This document shows, piece after piece, positions 7,734-14,510 of a DNA stretch of 15,372 nt (position 1 is the first letter of the stretch; each line of letters begins with the position of its first letter). The DNA lies in the NCBI GenBank assembly GCA_937902055.1, contig CALGUJ010000254.1, positions 1 through 15,372 of the forward strand, read 5' to 3'. The notes under the pieces are model-generated. The model was not told the origin of the DNA and searched no databases. It saw only the letters and a list, made by a program, of their open reading frames with translations. Source of the stretch: an uncultured Pelolinea sp. (GTDB taxonomy: Bacteria > Chloroflexota > Anaerolineae > Anaerolineales > Anaerolineaceae). The position numbers were made by a program, and so were the translations under genes.

Positions 7734-8834
7734 ATGAACCTCGACATTGAGACAACCGTAAAAACGCTGTTTTTTATGCTGCTTGTGGCTGGAGCAGCAT
7801 TGCTATTGGTTGCACTGCGGGCATTCCGCGAAGCCAGCCGACTCAGGTTCTTTCTAAAACGAAGAGCGTTGCTTGGCAGAGCTTGGCAATTCATCTTTTT
7901 CTCATTAATTATTGTCATCTTGGCTTTCATGATCAACAGCTATGCTGAACCGGTGACTTACAAGATTTTTCAACCATCACCGACCATCACGCAAACGCCC
8001 ACCACAACGCTCACGCCTACCGTAACGCAAACACCTACCATCACGAATACCGCGACGGTTACCCCTACCCTTGAATTCACTGTCACTCCTCAAATGCCGG
8101 TAGTGATCAGCCAGGATTTCACCTCACAGGTCACGCCCAACCCGAATGCGGTTTTCAGCAGCCTTTCATTCTCGCGCCGCTTGACCGGTGAATACCAAGC
8201 CATCGATCCGGCAATATCATTCGCCAATCCGGTGGACAAAATCTTCGCTTCTTTCTCCTACAATAATATGTCGGTTGGTACACAATGGACTGCATTGTGG
8301 TTCAGGGATGGAGAATTGGTATATTACGAAAGTAAACCCTGGAATGGCGCTTCCGGTGGTTACGGATATTCGGATAGCGGCATCCCCGCGGAAAATTGGC
8401 TGCCTGGGGATTATGAAGTGCAAATGTTCGTGGGTGAAACCTGGAAGGTTACCGGACGCTTCAGCATCACCGGTGAACCGCCCACCCCAACGGTTACACC
8501 AAGCCTGACGCCTACCCTAACGCTGACGCCGACCCTCTCACCGACTGTAACGCGCACAGCAACCGTAACGCCAACCGGGACAAAAACACTCCAACCGAGC
8601 GCAACCCTGCCCCCTACAGCGACCTCAACCCGGACGAATACCGCTGCTCCCTCTGCGACGTCAACGAAAACGACGCAACCCAGTCGGACTCCCGCCCCTA
8701 CGGGAACGAATACCCCAACCGGTACCCCCGTTCCCAGCCGAACTCCCGCTCCCAGCCGTACACCCACCGTCTCCCTTACCCCCTCGGCGACGATCATCCC
8801 GACTGCAACGCGGCGTTCTACGATTTACCGGTAA
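7734..8834 (+). CDS. Membrane protein with Thr/Pro-rich linkers flanking an extracytoplasmic domain
   Basis: This is a 366-residue protein of unknown function. Two membrane helices (about 11-28 and 51-67) flank a strongly basic loop (about 29-49), so by the positive-inside rule both ends should lie outside the membrane. A Thr/Pro-rich linker spans about 80-121. A globular-looking segment, about 123-247, is rich in aromatic and Gly residues and contains WTALWFRDGELVYYESKPW and LPGDYEVQMFVGETW, suggesting a beta-sandwich. A second Thr/Pro/Ser-rich tail runs from about 249 to the end. AAAGGGA lies just before ATG 7734, 13 nt after the second femAB gene, so it is probably in the same operon. The linkers could span the wall or carry O-glycans; that is inference. 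Its last 17 bp overlap the convergent psuG. Confidence 0.8.
   Translation: MNLDIETTVKTLFFMLLVAGAALLLVALRAFREASRLRFFLKRRALLGRAWQFIFFSLIIVILAFMINSYAEPVTYKIFQPSPTITQTPTTTLTPTVTQTPTITNTATVTPTLEFTVTPQMPVVISQDFTSQVTPNPNAVFSSLSFSRRLTGEYQAIDPAISFANPVDKIFASFSYNNMSVGTQWTALWFRDGELVYYESKPWNGASGGYGYSDSGIPAENWLPGDYEVQMFVGETWKVTGRFSITGEPPTPTVTPSLTPTLTLTPTLSPTVTRTATVTPTGTKTLQPSATLPPTATSTRTNTAAPSATSTKTTQPSRTPAPTGTNTPTGTPVPSRTPAPSRTPTVSLTPSATIIPTATRRSTIYR
7971..8094 (+). repeat. Low-complexity Thr/Pro-coding repeat, inner linker
   Basis: Degenerate tandem units coding for variants of TPTxTQ and TPT(V/I)T make up residues about 80-121 of the 7734 gene. At DNA level they read as repeated acg/acc plus cc-rich triplets. 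The units are short and imperfect, as in wall-spanning linkers. Confidence 0.75.
8478..8816 (+). repeat. Low-complexity Thr/Pro/Ser-coding repeat, C-terminal tail
   Basis: This is about 110 codons dominated by Thr, Pro and Ser, including TPTL/TPTV units and later PSRTPAP units (8688-8775). No membrane anchor or sorting motif follows. The complementary strand gives a Val/Gly-rich open frame that is only a reflection of this repeat. Confidence 0.78.
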
Positions 8835-9735
8835 TCCGAATCAATTCGCCTGCGATCAACCCGGCGATGTAAGCATTATTTTTCAATAGCGCAATGTTGG
8901 TCACCATGCTGCGCTCGTGGCTCATCTCGCTGACCTTTGCCAGTAAAAATGGCGTTACTTTTGCCCCCTTGATTCCCTTTCGTTCAGCTTCTTTAACGGC
9001 ATTCAGGATTGTGCCTTCAATTTCCTCAGCAGGTATAGCCAGGTCAGCCGGCGGTGGGACGGTTACCAGGACGGTTGCTTTCAATCCGAATTCCCATTGT
9101 GTTTTGGCGATTTGCGCGATTTCTGCGGGTGAATCGCAGCGGAAATCGACCGGCAGCCCGCTGCTGGTTGAGTAGAAAGCCGGAAAATCGTTCGTTTGGT
9201 AGCCGATCACCGGAATTCCAGCGGTTTCGAGATATTCACGGGTAGCAGGCAGGTCCAGGATCGCCTTGGCGCCCGCGCATACCACGATCATGGGAATTTG
9301 AGAGAGTGTTGGCAAATCTGCCGAAACGTCCTGCATATTTCCGCGGTGAACGCCGCCAATGCCTCCGGTTGCGAAAACGCGGATACCGGATTGATAAGCA
9401 ATTTCCATCGTTCCGCTGACCGTTGTTCCACCGTTTTGTTTCGCCACCAAGGCCGCGGCAATATCCCGGCGGCTGATCTTGACCGGATTTTTCACTGTCG
9501 CCAGAGTCTCCATTTGGCTGTCATCCAAGCCGACTTGAATGGCGCCTGCCAGCATGCAAATCGTTGCCGGCAATGAACCAGACCGGCGCACTTCATTCTC
9601 CATCCCGACTGCTGTTTCACGATTCTGTGGATAGGGCAAGCCATGCGTGATCAACGTGGATTCCAGAGCCACGACTGGATGATTATTATGGACCGCATCC
9701 TGAACGGATTTTTGAAGGTTTATGAATTTATTCAA
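8818..9735 (-). CDS. psuG: Pseudouridine-5'-phosphate glycosidase
   Basis: This 305-residue enzyme splits pseudouridine 5'-phosphate into uracil and ribose 5-phosphate in the cytoplasm. Length and sequence match PsuG along the whole protein: VALESTLITHG (E25), KISRRD (K86), GGTTVSGTM, the signature FATGGIGGVHRG, SADL (D140), and VCAGAKAILDLPAT, where K157 fits the Schiff-base Lys (K166 in E. coli). The start is a TTG at 9735 preceded by AGGAGAG seven bases upstream. The next in-frame ATG would remove about 44 conserved residues. The start overlaps the preceding gene's stop by 8 bp (TTGAATAA), showing coupling. The partner pseudouridine kinase psuK, often adjacent or fused, is not in the window. 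The 3' end overlaps the convergent Thr/Pro gene by 17 bp. Confidence 0.96.
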   Translation of the reverse strand: MNKFINLQKSVQDAVHNNHPVVALESTLITHGLPYPQNRETAVGMENEVRRSGSLPATICMLAGAIQVGLDDSQMETLATVKNPVKISRRDIAAALVAKQNGGTTVSGTMEIAYQSGIRVFATGGIGGVHRGNMQDVSADLPTLSQIPMIVVCAGAKAILDLPATREYLETAGIPVIGYQTNDFPAFYSTSSGLPVDFRCDSPAEIAQIAKTQWEFGLKATVLVTVPPPADLAIPAEEIEGTILNAVKEAERKGIKGAKVTPFLLAKVSEMSHERSMVTNIALLKNNAYIAGLIAGELIRITGKS

Positions 9736-10936
9736 CGGTAATCTCTCCTGGGCTGATAATGCGTGGATTTATGATCGCATTATTGTAAATGCGTTTGCAA
9801 TTTTGGGTCAGAAATTTCTGTAATTCAACCGGAAAATCGACGCTTTGAGAATCAAATTCTTTTGTGATAAATGAAGCGGATCTTAATTCCGGCATTATAC
9901 TGCGCCGGCGGTTACGTGAAAAATACCCCGCCCTATTTCTGCGCATAAAGAAACTTTTCAAGGAGTGATTAACGGGAAAATGTTTTTCAGAGTGAAATTT
10001 TTGCTTTCCACTTGCATACCGGGTATTTGAAAGATTCCCCGATTTGCTTGAAATTAACTTTTTGATAATCGCCTTGTTTGATCTCAGAAAAAAGGATTTA
10101 ATTTCGGATTGCATGCTATCTCTGGCGAATCCATCCCAGTCGGTAAGCATATGCCGTTCAAATTCATCGAGATTTTGAATGGGAATCTCGACCGGTTGCC
10201 TGTCTGAAAAATTCACTGTGATTTCCGCCATCGGGTTGGTTGCCGTGATCCGCATATCCTTTATCGATAAGCGTGTGCCGTCTCCGCAAATCGCCGTGAA
10301 ACACAATTTAAATTCCGATTGACGAGTCGGCAGAATGCTGATCAATTTTACCTGATGATCAATCCAGACCTGATCACCCCCGGCAGCGCCTTGCAGAAAC
10401 CGAAATTCGTTTTTCCGGTTTTGAATCAGCGCGCCATAACCATCTTTGAGTCTGATCAAACAAGGACCACCCAGTTGAGAAATAACCTTTCCCGCATCGG
10501 AAGCTTTAAAACTTTCCACCGTTGCATCGATTTCACATGGCGTTTGATTGGAAAAAGCGCGCTTGCGCAGAAATCTGCCGGCAAAGTGTGGATTGGAAAT
10601 TTGCAGTGCGTTCGTTATGATCGCCTTGGCCGATTGAACTCCGAGCAGCCAAAGTGCGATCAATATCGCCATGTTCAAAATGCTGAACACTGAAAAATAA
10701 TGACCTAGCATGGATTGGAGAAATCCCGCATCGACGGGCAAAATAAGCCAGTAATCCGTGAGCGAAGGTATATCCGGAAGTGGATTGAAATAGTAATCCA
10801 AAATTGCCAGGAACGACCAACTGAACAAAAAGAATGCCACGGCAAGTGCCAGACGAAGCCTGCCGCTCTGATCATCAATCCCCATAAGAGGTGAGGCAGG
10901 TCGGATGGGTGCGTTGGAGGAGCTATTGTCTTTCAT
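9728..10936 (-). CDS. Membrane protein with a short SPFH-like domain and basic tail
   Basis: This 402-residue protein is not a named family member that I recognise. Two membrane helices (about 28-46 and 80-100) are followed by a cytoplasmic part. Residues about 150-240 have the pattern of an SPFH/Band 7 domain: GGPCLIRLKDGYGALIQNR, then FRFLQGA, then a strand-rich stretch with GDGTRLSIKDMRIT. The rest is helical and very basic (about 270-350, many Arg, Lys and Ser), unlike ordinary stomatins. The start overlaps the upstream SPFH-like gene as ATGA, with GGAG eight bases before it, so the two are coupled and probably form one complex. SPFH proteins assemble into membrane rings that organise proteases or lipids. 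Any such role here is inference, and the SPFH assignment rests on pattern reading. Confidence 0.6.
   Translation of the reverse strand: MKDNSSSNAPIRPASPLMGIDDQSGRLRLALAVAFFLFSWSFLAILDYYFNPLPDIPSLTDYWLILPVDAGFLQSMLGHYFSVFSILNMAILIALWLLGVQSAKAIITNALQISNPHFAGRFLRKRAFSNQTPCEIDATVESFKASDAGKVISQLGGPCLIRLKDGYGALIQNRKNEFRFLQGAAGGDQVWIDHQVKLISILPTRQSEFKLCFTAICGDGTRLSIKDMRITATNPMAEITVNFSDRQPVEIPIQNLDEFERHMLTDWDGFARDSMQSEIKSFFLRSNKAIIKKLISSKSGNLSNTRYASGKQKFHSEKHFPVNHSLKSFFMRRNRAGYFSRNRRRSIMPELRSASFITKEFDSQSVDFPVELQKFLTQNCKRIYNNAIINPRIISPGEITVE
9743..9749 (-). promoter_or_regulatory. Ribosome-binding site supporting the TTG start of psuG
   Basis: AGGAGAG on the minus strand lies inside the end of the upstream gene, 7 nt before TTG 9735. 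It is a good Shine-Dalgarno match and the reason for accepting a non-ATG start. Confidence 0.7.
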
Positions 10937-11943
10937 AGCTTTTTCTCCGTGGACGAACCCTGGTTAGGTTGCATCCATAGCATATCCAGATAGACCCGGT
11001 AAAAGGGAAGAAACCATTCCTCGCTATTCTCATGGTTTTTTTCCGCAGTTTCTTCCTGATGTGCGGCATACTTCTTCGAAGATTGACCCGGATTGATCAT
11101 GGCAGAATTGATTTCGGTCATGATCCGATCAATTATTCCTCCCTGCCGAATCTCTTCACTCTTCACCTGGGAGATCTTTGCGGTCCAGAGATCAATAATA
11201 CGCCTGCTAAAAAAGTCTTCCAAAGTCTGGGCCGCTTCACCATCCCGGTTCATTTGCTGCAAATCTGTGGAAACTCTTTGAAGCAAGCCATTTCCCGATT
11301 CTTTGATCTGTATTTCATCATTGCCAAGCATGTAAACGACCCGAAGCGAGGCAAATATTTCGCGCGAGTCTCTGGTGAATGCTTTCACTTTTTGGGCGCG
11401 CAGGCGCCGCGAATGGTATGCGGTATAGCTCTCGCTGCTCCTCTTCTGATCGAAAGGGTTTTCTTCAGCCAACGGACCGATCACAAACTGGCTTATCCCG
11501 ATTTTATAACAAAGAAAAATTTCTTTATGACGGCCCAGGTAATGAAATCCGGGTTGCAGAACCCATTTTTGCCCATCTTTTGACTGTACCACAGCTGCGC
11601 TGTCGGGATAAATATACAATAATCCGATCCGCGGTTTGTTTTTTAACAGGAAATAATCACGCTGCAATTTTCCGGATTGCAGCACATAAATTGGAGACAA
11701 AATTCCAGGGAAATACCAAGTGGGAGGCTGCGTTGAATTTAATCCGGGTAAATTGATCGGGTTAATACTGCCGAAACGGAACCAAAAGCCGAAAGACGTT
11801 ATACCCAGCACCAGCCACGCCGGAACGAGGAAAAATAACCATCCTGCATGATCTTCTTGAACGAGTAGAATTATAGCGACAATGATCAGTACTCCCAAAA
11901 AGAGGAAAAGAGATAATTCTTTTTTCTTGCCCGTTCTTTGCAT
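10933..11943 (-). CDS. Membrane protein with SPFH/Band 7-like domain
   Basis: This 336-residue protein is the first gene of the minus-strand operon. A Lys-rich N-terminus precedes two membrane helices (about 11-28 and 34-53). From about residue 108 there is an SPFH-like segment: YPDSAAVVQSKDGQKWVLQPGFHYLG, broken here as YPDSAAVVQ then VLQPGFHYLG, and later VKAFTRDSREIFASLRVVYML, matching the usual 'G.HF ... T.D ... v.v.v.y' pattern. A long charged helical region (about 225-290) follows. It overlaps the next gene by 4 bp (ATGA). ATG 11943 has no Shine-Dalgarno sequence. Function is unknown. A paired membrane scaffold with the next protein is the simplest reading, and the pair is adjacent to a UbiA-like membrane protein transcribed the other way. 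Confidence 0.62.
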   Translation of the reverse strand: MQRTGKKKELSLFLFLGVLIIVAIILLVQEDHAGWLFFLVPAWLVLGITSFGFWFRFGSINPINLPGLNSTQPPTWYFPGILSPIYVLQSGKLQRDYFLLKNKPRIGLLYIYPDSAAVVQSKDGQKWVLQPGFHYLGRHKEIFLCYKIGISQFVIGPLAEENPFDQKRSSESYTAYHSRRLRAQKVKAFTRDSREIFASLRVVYMLGNDEIQIKESGNGLLQRVSTDLQQMNRDGEAAQTLEDFFSRRIIDLWTAKISQVKSEEIRQGGIIDRIMTEINSAMINPGQSSKKYAAHQEETAEKNHENSEEWFLPFYRVYLDMLWMQPNQGSSTEKKL

Positions 11944-11994
11944 AACCAGATTTTATAATAAAAAAGAAATGTGAACAAATGCGGATTTCTTAAA
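11944..11994. promoter_or_regulatory. Short divergent promoter region between SPFH-like operon and UbiA-like gene
   Basis: An A/T-rich gap of 51 bp (27 bp if the alternative GTG start at 11971 is used) must serve two divergent units. TATAAT at 11954-11959 is a perfect -10 for the plus strand, but I see no good -35. On the minus strand TATAAA (11957-11952) with TTGTTC (11978-11973, 15-nt spacer) is a weak candidate that would start transcription about 2 nt before ATG 11943. Assignment is tentative. Confidence 0.35.
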
Positions 11995-12897
11995 ATGACC
12001 GAGAAATGGAAAAACCTCTACCGATTCTTTCTTTCAATTGTTCGATGGGATGAACTTCTGATCGGGAGCTTGTTGCTGCTTCTCGGACAAGCCTTTAACA
12101 AGTTTTATGGATTCCGTTTTGATGCCAATATTTTTCTCAACCTGGTCATCTGGTTCTTTTTTATCAATACCTCCTCTTCATTTTTGGATGTTGTCTTATC
12201 CGGTGACGCGGAAAAAACCTTGCCGATCGATTCTACCTCAACCAAACCATCCGGAAACCTTCGATTGATCTTCATCCAGGTTATTTGGGTATTTTCCATC
12301 CTGATGGCCGCCATGAGTTTTATCCCGCTGATACGGATTCAGGACAGTGTGGGTTTCAACCACCTTTCCATCATGATTCTTTCTCTTTTTTACTTCATCA
12401 ATTTTATTTTTTTTCTTGAGCCCGCCCAGCGGATGTTGGTAGGCATGCGTGAATTTGCTTATGCACTCAAGAACGCCTTCTTGTTGCCGGCATTATCTTT
12501 CAGCATCCAACAGGATTTTCTTAAGTCCGCTTTGATCCTCGCCGCTTTCCCCGTATTCTTGCAGTTAATTTTGCTGAAAGCAAGCGAGAATCTGGAGTAC
12601 TACCTCGAAGGGAAAAAAACACCCGTTGACAGCCTGGTTGCACGCCTGGGATCACCCAGTACCTTGAAAATGATTACTGGTCTGGCAATAATCTCCGGAT
12701 TGACCTTGTTCTTGGAAACGGGGATCAGTGGATTTTGGTATAAAGTCATAATTCTCGTGCTTGAATGTTTGACAGCCAGCCTTTATTTCCGAAGCATCGT
12801 GAGGCAAACACCAAATTGGGAATATGCCTATCGATTAACCAGGTTGTTGAGCATAGCGATCCCGGCTTTAATAATAGTAACCGTTTGGCCGTTTTAA
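11995..12897 (+). CDS. UbiA-like polytopic membrane protein with altered metal-binding motifs
   Basis: This is a 300-residue, very hydrophobic protein with eight to nine likely helices. I read it as a distant UbiA-type prenyltransferase homologue. The segment at about 198-230 (ENLEYYLEGKKT, then LVARLG, then a Leu-rich helix) lines up with the second UbiA motif DxxDxxxD followed by G..T..V.LG. Here the three Asp are Glu: E198, E201, E205. The first motif, usually NDxxDxxxD, falls on S61-S-F-L-D65-V-V-L-S69, so only one Asp remains. UbiA enzymes bind isoprenoid diphosphate through Mg on these Asp, so activity is doubtful or altered. I prefer ATG 11995 because the TATAAT at 11954 would leave a 29-nt leader. 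GTG 11971, adding 8 residues, is the alternative. Neither start has a clear ribosome-binding site. Confidence 0.6.
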   Translation: MTEKWKNLYRFFLSIVRWDELLIGSLLLLLGQAFNKFYGFRFDANIFLNLVIWFFFINTSSSFLDVVLSGDAEKTLPIDSTSTKPSGNLRLIFIQVIWVFSILMAAMSFIPLIRIQDSVGFNHLSIMILSLFYFINFIFFLEPAQRMLVGMREFAYALKNAFLLPALSFSIQQDFLKSALILAAFPVFLQLILLKASENLEYYLEGKKTPVDSLVARLGSPSTLKMITGLAIISGLTLFLETGISGFWYKVIILVLECLTASLYFRSIVRQTPNWEYAYRLTRLLSIAIPALIIVTVWPF

Positions 12898-12947
12898 TAA
12901 ATCGCTAATGCCCGAAACCACGAATTATCAATACCATAGGAGCATGC

Positions 12948-12954
12948 AAGGAGG
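12948..12954 (+). promoter_or_regulatory. Strong Shine-Dalgarno sequence of the peroxiredoxin gene
   Basis: AAGGAGG lies 6 nt before ATG 12961. It is the strongest ribosome-binding site in the window, which fits an abundant protein. The 63-bp gap before the gene shows no convincing promoter hexamers. Confidence 0.75.
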
Positions 12955-12960
12955 ATCCAT

Positions 12961-13425
12961 ATGGTAATACAAGAAAAAACAAAAGCTCCTGATTTTGCGC
13001 TGAAGGATGAAAAAGGGCAGCAAATAAATTTGTCTGATTTTTTAGGAAAACCGGTTGTCTTATACTTTTATCCCAAGGATGACACTCCCGGTTGCACAAC
13101 AGAGGCCTGCAGTTTTCGGGATGATTATAGTTTGTATACCGATGCGGGCGCGGTGATCCTGGGCGTCAGTCCGGATTCCGAAAAATCCCATGCCAAATTC
13201 GCCGGCAAACACCATTTACCCTTCACCCTGCTCGCCGATGAGGGTCATAAGGTATGTGAACTTTATGGCGTGTGGGGACAGAAAAAATTTATGGGCAAGG
13301 AATATGATGGAGTATTTCGTACGACTTTCCTGATCGATGCCAGGGGTATGATCGCCAAAGTGTTCGAAGGAGTCAAACCTGCTGAACACAGCGCTGAAGT
13401 TCTGGCAGCATTGCTGAAAATGTGA
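12961..13425 (+). CDS. bcp: Thioredoxin-dependent peroxiredoxin, Bcp/PrxQ type
   Basis: This 154-residue cytoplasmic peroxidase reduces hydrogen peroxide and organic hydroperoxides, using thioredoxin as reductant. The motif YPKDDTPGCTTEAC gives the peroxidatic C45 and the resolving C50 five residues later, the spacing of atypical two-cysteine PrxQ/Bcp. Further family marks are APDFALKDE at the start, LGVSPDSEKSHAKF, FTLLADE, and GKEYDGVFRTTFLID. Length is normal for the family and the start is fixed by AAGGAGG. It stands alone on the plus strand, with 4 bp between its stop and the convergent rsfS stop. Confidence 0.97.
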   Translation: MVIQEKTKAPDFALKDEKGQQINLSDFLGKPVVLYFYPKDDTPGCTTEACSFRDDYSLYTDAGAVILGVSPDSEKSHAKFAGKHHLPFTLLADEGHKVCELYGVWGQKKFMGKEYDGVFRTTFLIDARGMIAKVFEGVKPAEHSAEVLAALLKM

Positions 13426-13429
13426 TCTA

Positions 13430-13765
13430 TTATTTGACCCTCAACAGCGTTTTTCCCGAGGACCATAATTCCTCCAGCTGGTAATAATTGCGCTGTTGAG
13501 GGGAAAAGACGTGCAAAACAATATTGCCGAAATCGACGGCAATCCATCCATTGGACGGAGAACCAACGATCCTGCCTTTCAGACCGAATGATTCCGTCAT
13601 TGCGTCATTGGCTGCATGCACCAGACTGCGGATCATACGGTCGCTTGTGCCGGAACAAATCACAAAATAATCCGTGAAAATTGCAACCCCCTGCAAATCT
13701 AATAAGACAATATCTTCGGCTTTTTTATCCTCAAGCGCGCTTACCAAACCGCGCGCGATTTGCAC
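13430..13765 (-). CDS. rsfS: Ribosomal silencing factor RsfS
   Basis: This 111-residue member of the RsfS/YbeB/iojap family binds ribosomal protein uL14 (L14) and blocks joining of the subunits when nutrients are short. Family marks are ALEDKKAEDIVLLDLQG, TDYFVICSGTSDRM, GWIAVDFGNIVLHVF and YYQLEELW. The best start is GTG 13765, with AAAGAG about nine bases upstream. The frame stays open upstream to a CTG at 13783 (preceded by GAGGTG), which would add a fitting six-residue extension (LKELDT), so the N-terminus is uncertain. It follows thpR by 67 bp on the same strand and may be cotranscribed. It converges on bcp with a 4-bp gap. Confidence 0.95.
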   Translation of the reverse strand: MQIARGLVSALEDKKAEDIVLLDLQGVAIFTDYFVICSGTSDRMIRSLVHAANDAMTESFGLKGRIVGSPSNGWIAVDFGNIVLHVFSPQQRNYYQLEELWSSGKTLLRVK

Positions 13766-13832
13766 TGTGTCAAGCTCTTTCAGTATTCACCTCGTTACCA
13801 CAAAATTGCGTTCATTTTAACATAATTGCGGT

Positions 13833-14417
13833 TTAACCAGAAAAGGGCAGAACGAAAATATCCCTATATTGAGGTCCATTTGGGGTTAAATCGCTTTTGA
13901 TGAAATGCAGATCGTTCACTGTTTGCCTCCCAATCTCGATTTTTTCCCGGGCCAATATCGTGGATTTTATTTTTGCGAAATCGTCAGGTGAGACATCGGG
14001 TTTTACTCTTCCAAGCGTGATGTGTGCAGAAAACGGTCGTCCTTCGGGCGGGTAACCCAGCCGTTTGGTTTGCGAGGTCACCAGATTGAATAAATCGACC
14101 AGCATGGGTTGGGGATCGATCCCCAGCCAGATCACCTTCGCTCTGGATGGCGAAGGAAAAGCGCCCATTCTTTGTATGTGCAATTCGAAAGGTTTGATCG
14201 AAACCATAGCCTGCTGCAACTGGCTTTTAATAACCGGAACGTCGGTTTGCTTGAATTCTCCCAAAAATTGGATGGTGAGATGCATGTTCTGTGTGTTGAC
14301 CCATCTGACTTGTTGGGCAAGTGCTGTCTTCAGGTCTATTGTAAGTTCTCTGATTTTTATCAGGATATCGGGCGAGAGTTCACAGGCGAAAAAAGTTCGT
14401 ATCACAGGTTCATTCAT
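13833..14417 (-). CDS. thpR: RNA 2',3'-cyclic phosphodiesterase (2H phosphoesterase, LigT-like)
   Basis: This 194-residue cytoplasmic member of the 2H phosphoesterase superfamily opens 2',3'-cyclic phosphate ends of RNA to 2'-phosphate. Its two catalytic HxT motifs are H46-L-T48 (NMHLTIQFLGE) and H132-I-T134 (FSAHITLGRVK). The family opening RTFFACELSP and the segment RAKVIWLGI are also present, and length is typical. ATG 14417 is the first ATG of the frame and lies 7 nt after the -10 of a near-consensus promoter, so the mRNA is probably leaderless. rsfS follows on the same strand. Confidence 0.95.
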   Translation of the reverse strand: MNEPVIRTFFACELSPDILIKIRELTIDLKTALAQQVRWVNTQNMHLTIQFLGEFKQTDVPVIKSQLQQAMVSIKPFELHIQRMGAFPSPSRAKVIWLGIDPQPMLVDLFNLVTSQTKRLGYPPEGRPFSAHITLGRVKPDVSPDDFAKIKSTILAREKIEIGRQTVNDLHFIKSDLTPNGPQYRDIFVLPFSG

Positions 14418-14423
14418 GTGTTC

Positions 14424-14452
14424 AGTATATGGAAGCTGGTTTTTAGTGTCAA
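14424..14452 (-). promoter_or_regulatory. Promoter of thpR (sigma-70 type), giving a leaderless mRNA
   Basis: On the minus strand TTGACA (14452-14447) is followed after exactly 17 nt by TATACT (14429-14424), a 6/6 and a 5/6 match. Starting about 7 nt downstream puts +1 on the A of ATG 14417. Confidence 0.8.
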
Positions 14453-14455
14453 GCC

Positions 14456-14473
14456 TTCGCCCGGATCGGCGAA
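14456..14473. promoter_or_regulatory. Inverted repeat between divergent promoters, possible operator
   Basis: TTCGCC and GGCGAA form a perfect 6-bp inverted repeat around a 6-nt centre. It lies 3 bp from the -35 of the thpR promoter on one side and 2 bp from the -35-like element of the RNA promoter on the other, a position suited to a regulator of both. It could also be chance. Confidence 0.35.
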
Positions 14474-14475
14474 CC

Positions 14476-14504
14476 TATACACTTGCTTTAAATTATGGTA
14501 TAAG
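14476..14504 (+). promoter_or_regulatory. Promoter of the 6S-like RNA (extended -10)
   Basis: TATACA (14476-14481, 4/6 match to TTGACA), a 17-nt spacer, and TATAAG (14499-14504) preceded by TGG, an extended -10. The predicted start, about 14511, is the first G of GCCCTGC, directly at the 5' edge of the long stem of the RNA below. Confidence 0.65.
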
Positions 14505-14510
14505 ATGAAT

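Noticed and set aside
8411..8797. Minus-strand open frame of 128 codons rich in Val and Gly
   Set aside because: It is the reverse reading of the Thr/Pro-coding repeat; its composition mirrors the repeat, and it has no ribosome-binding site or family match.
8478..8816. Repetitive DNA that might suggest a CRISPR array or minisatellite
   Set aside because: The units are short, irregular and in frame with a Thr/Pro-rich protein tail, with no constant repeat and unique spacers.
10319..10693. Open frame of 124 codons opposite the second SPFH-like gene, and a similar one of 183 codons at 11032-11583
   Set aside because: Both are antisense to membrane-protein genes that overlap by ATGA and have coherent domains; the antisense products show no motif.
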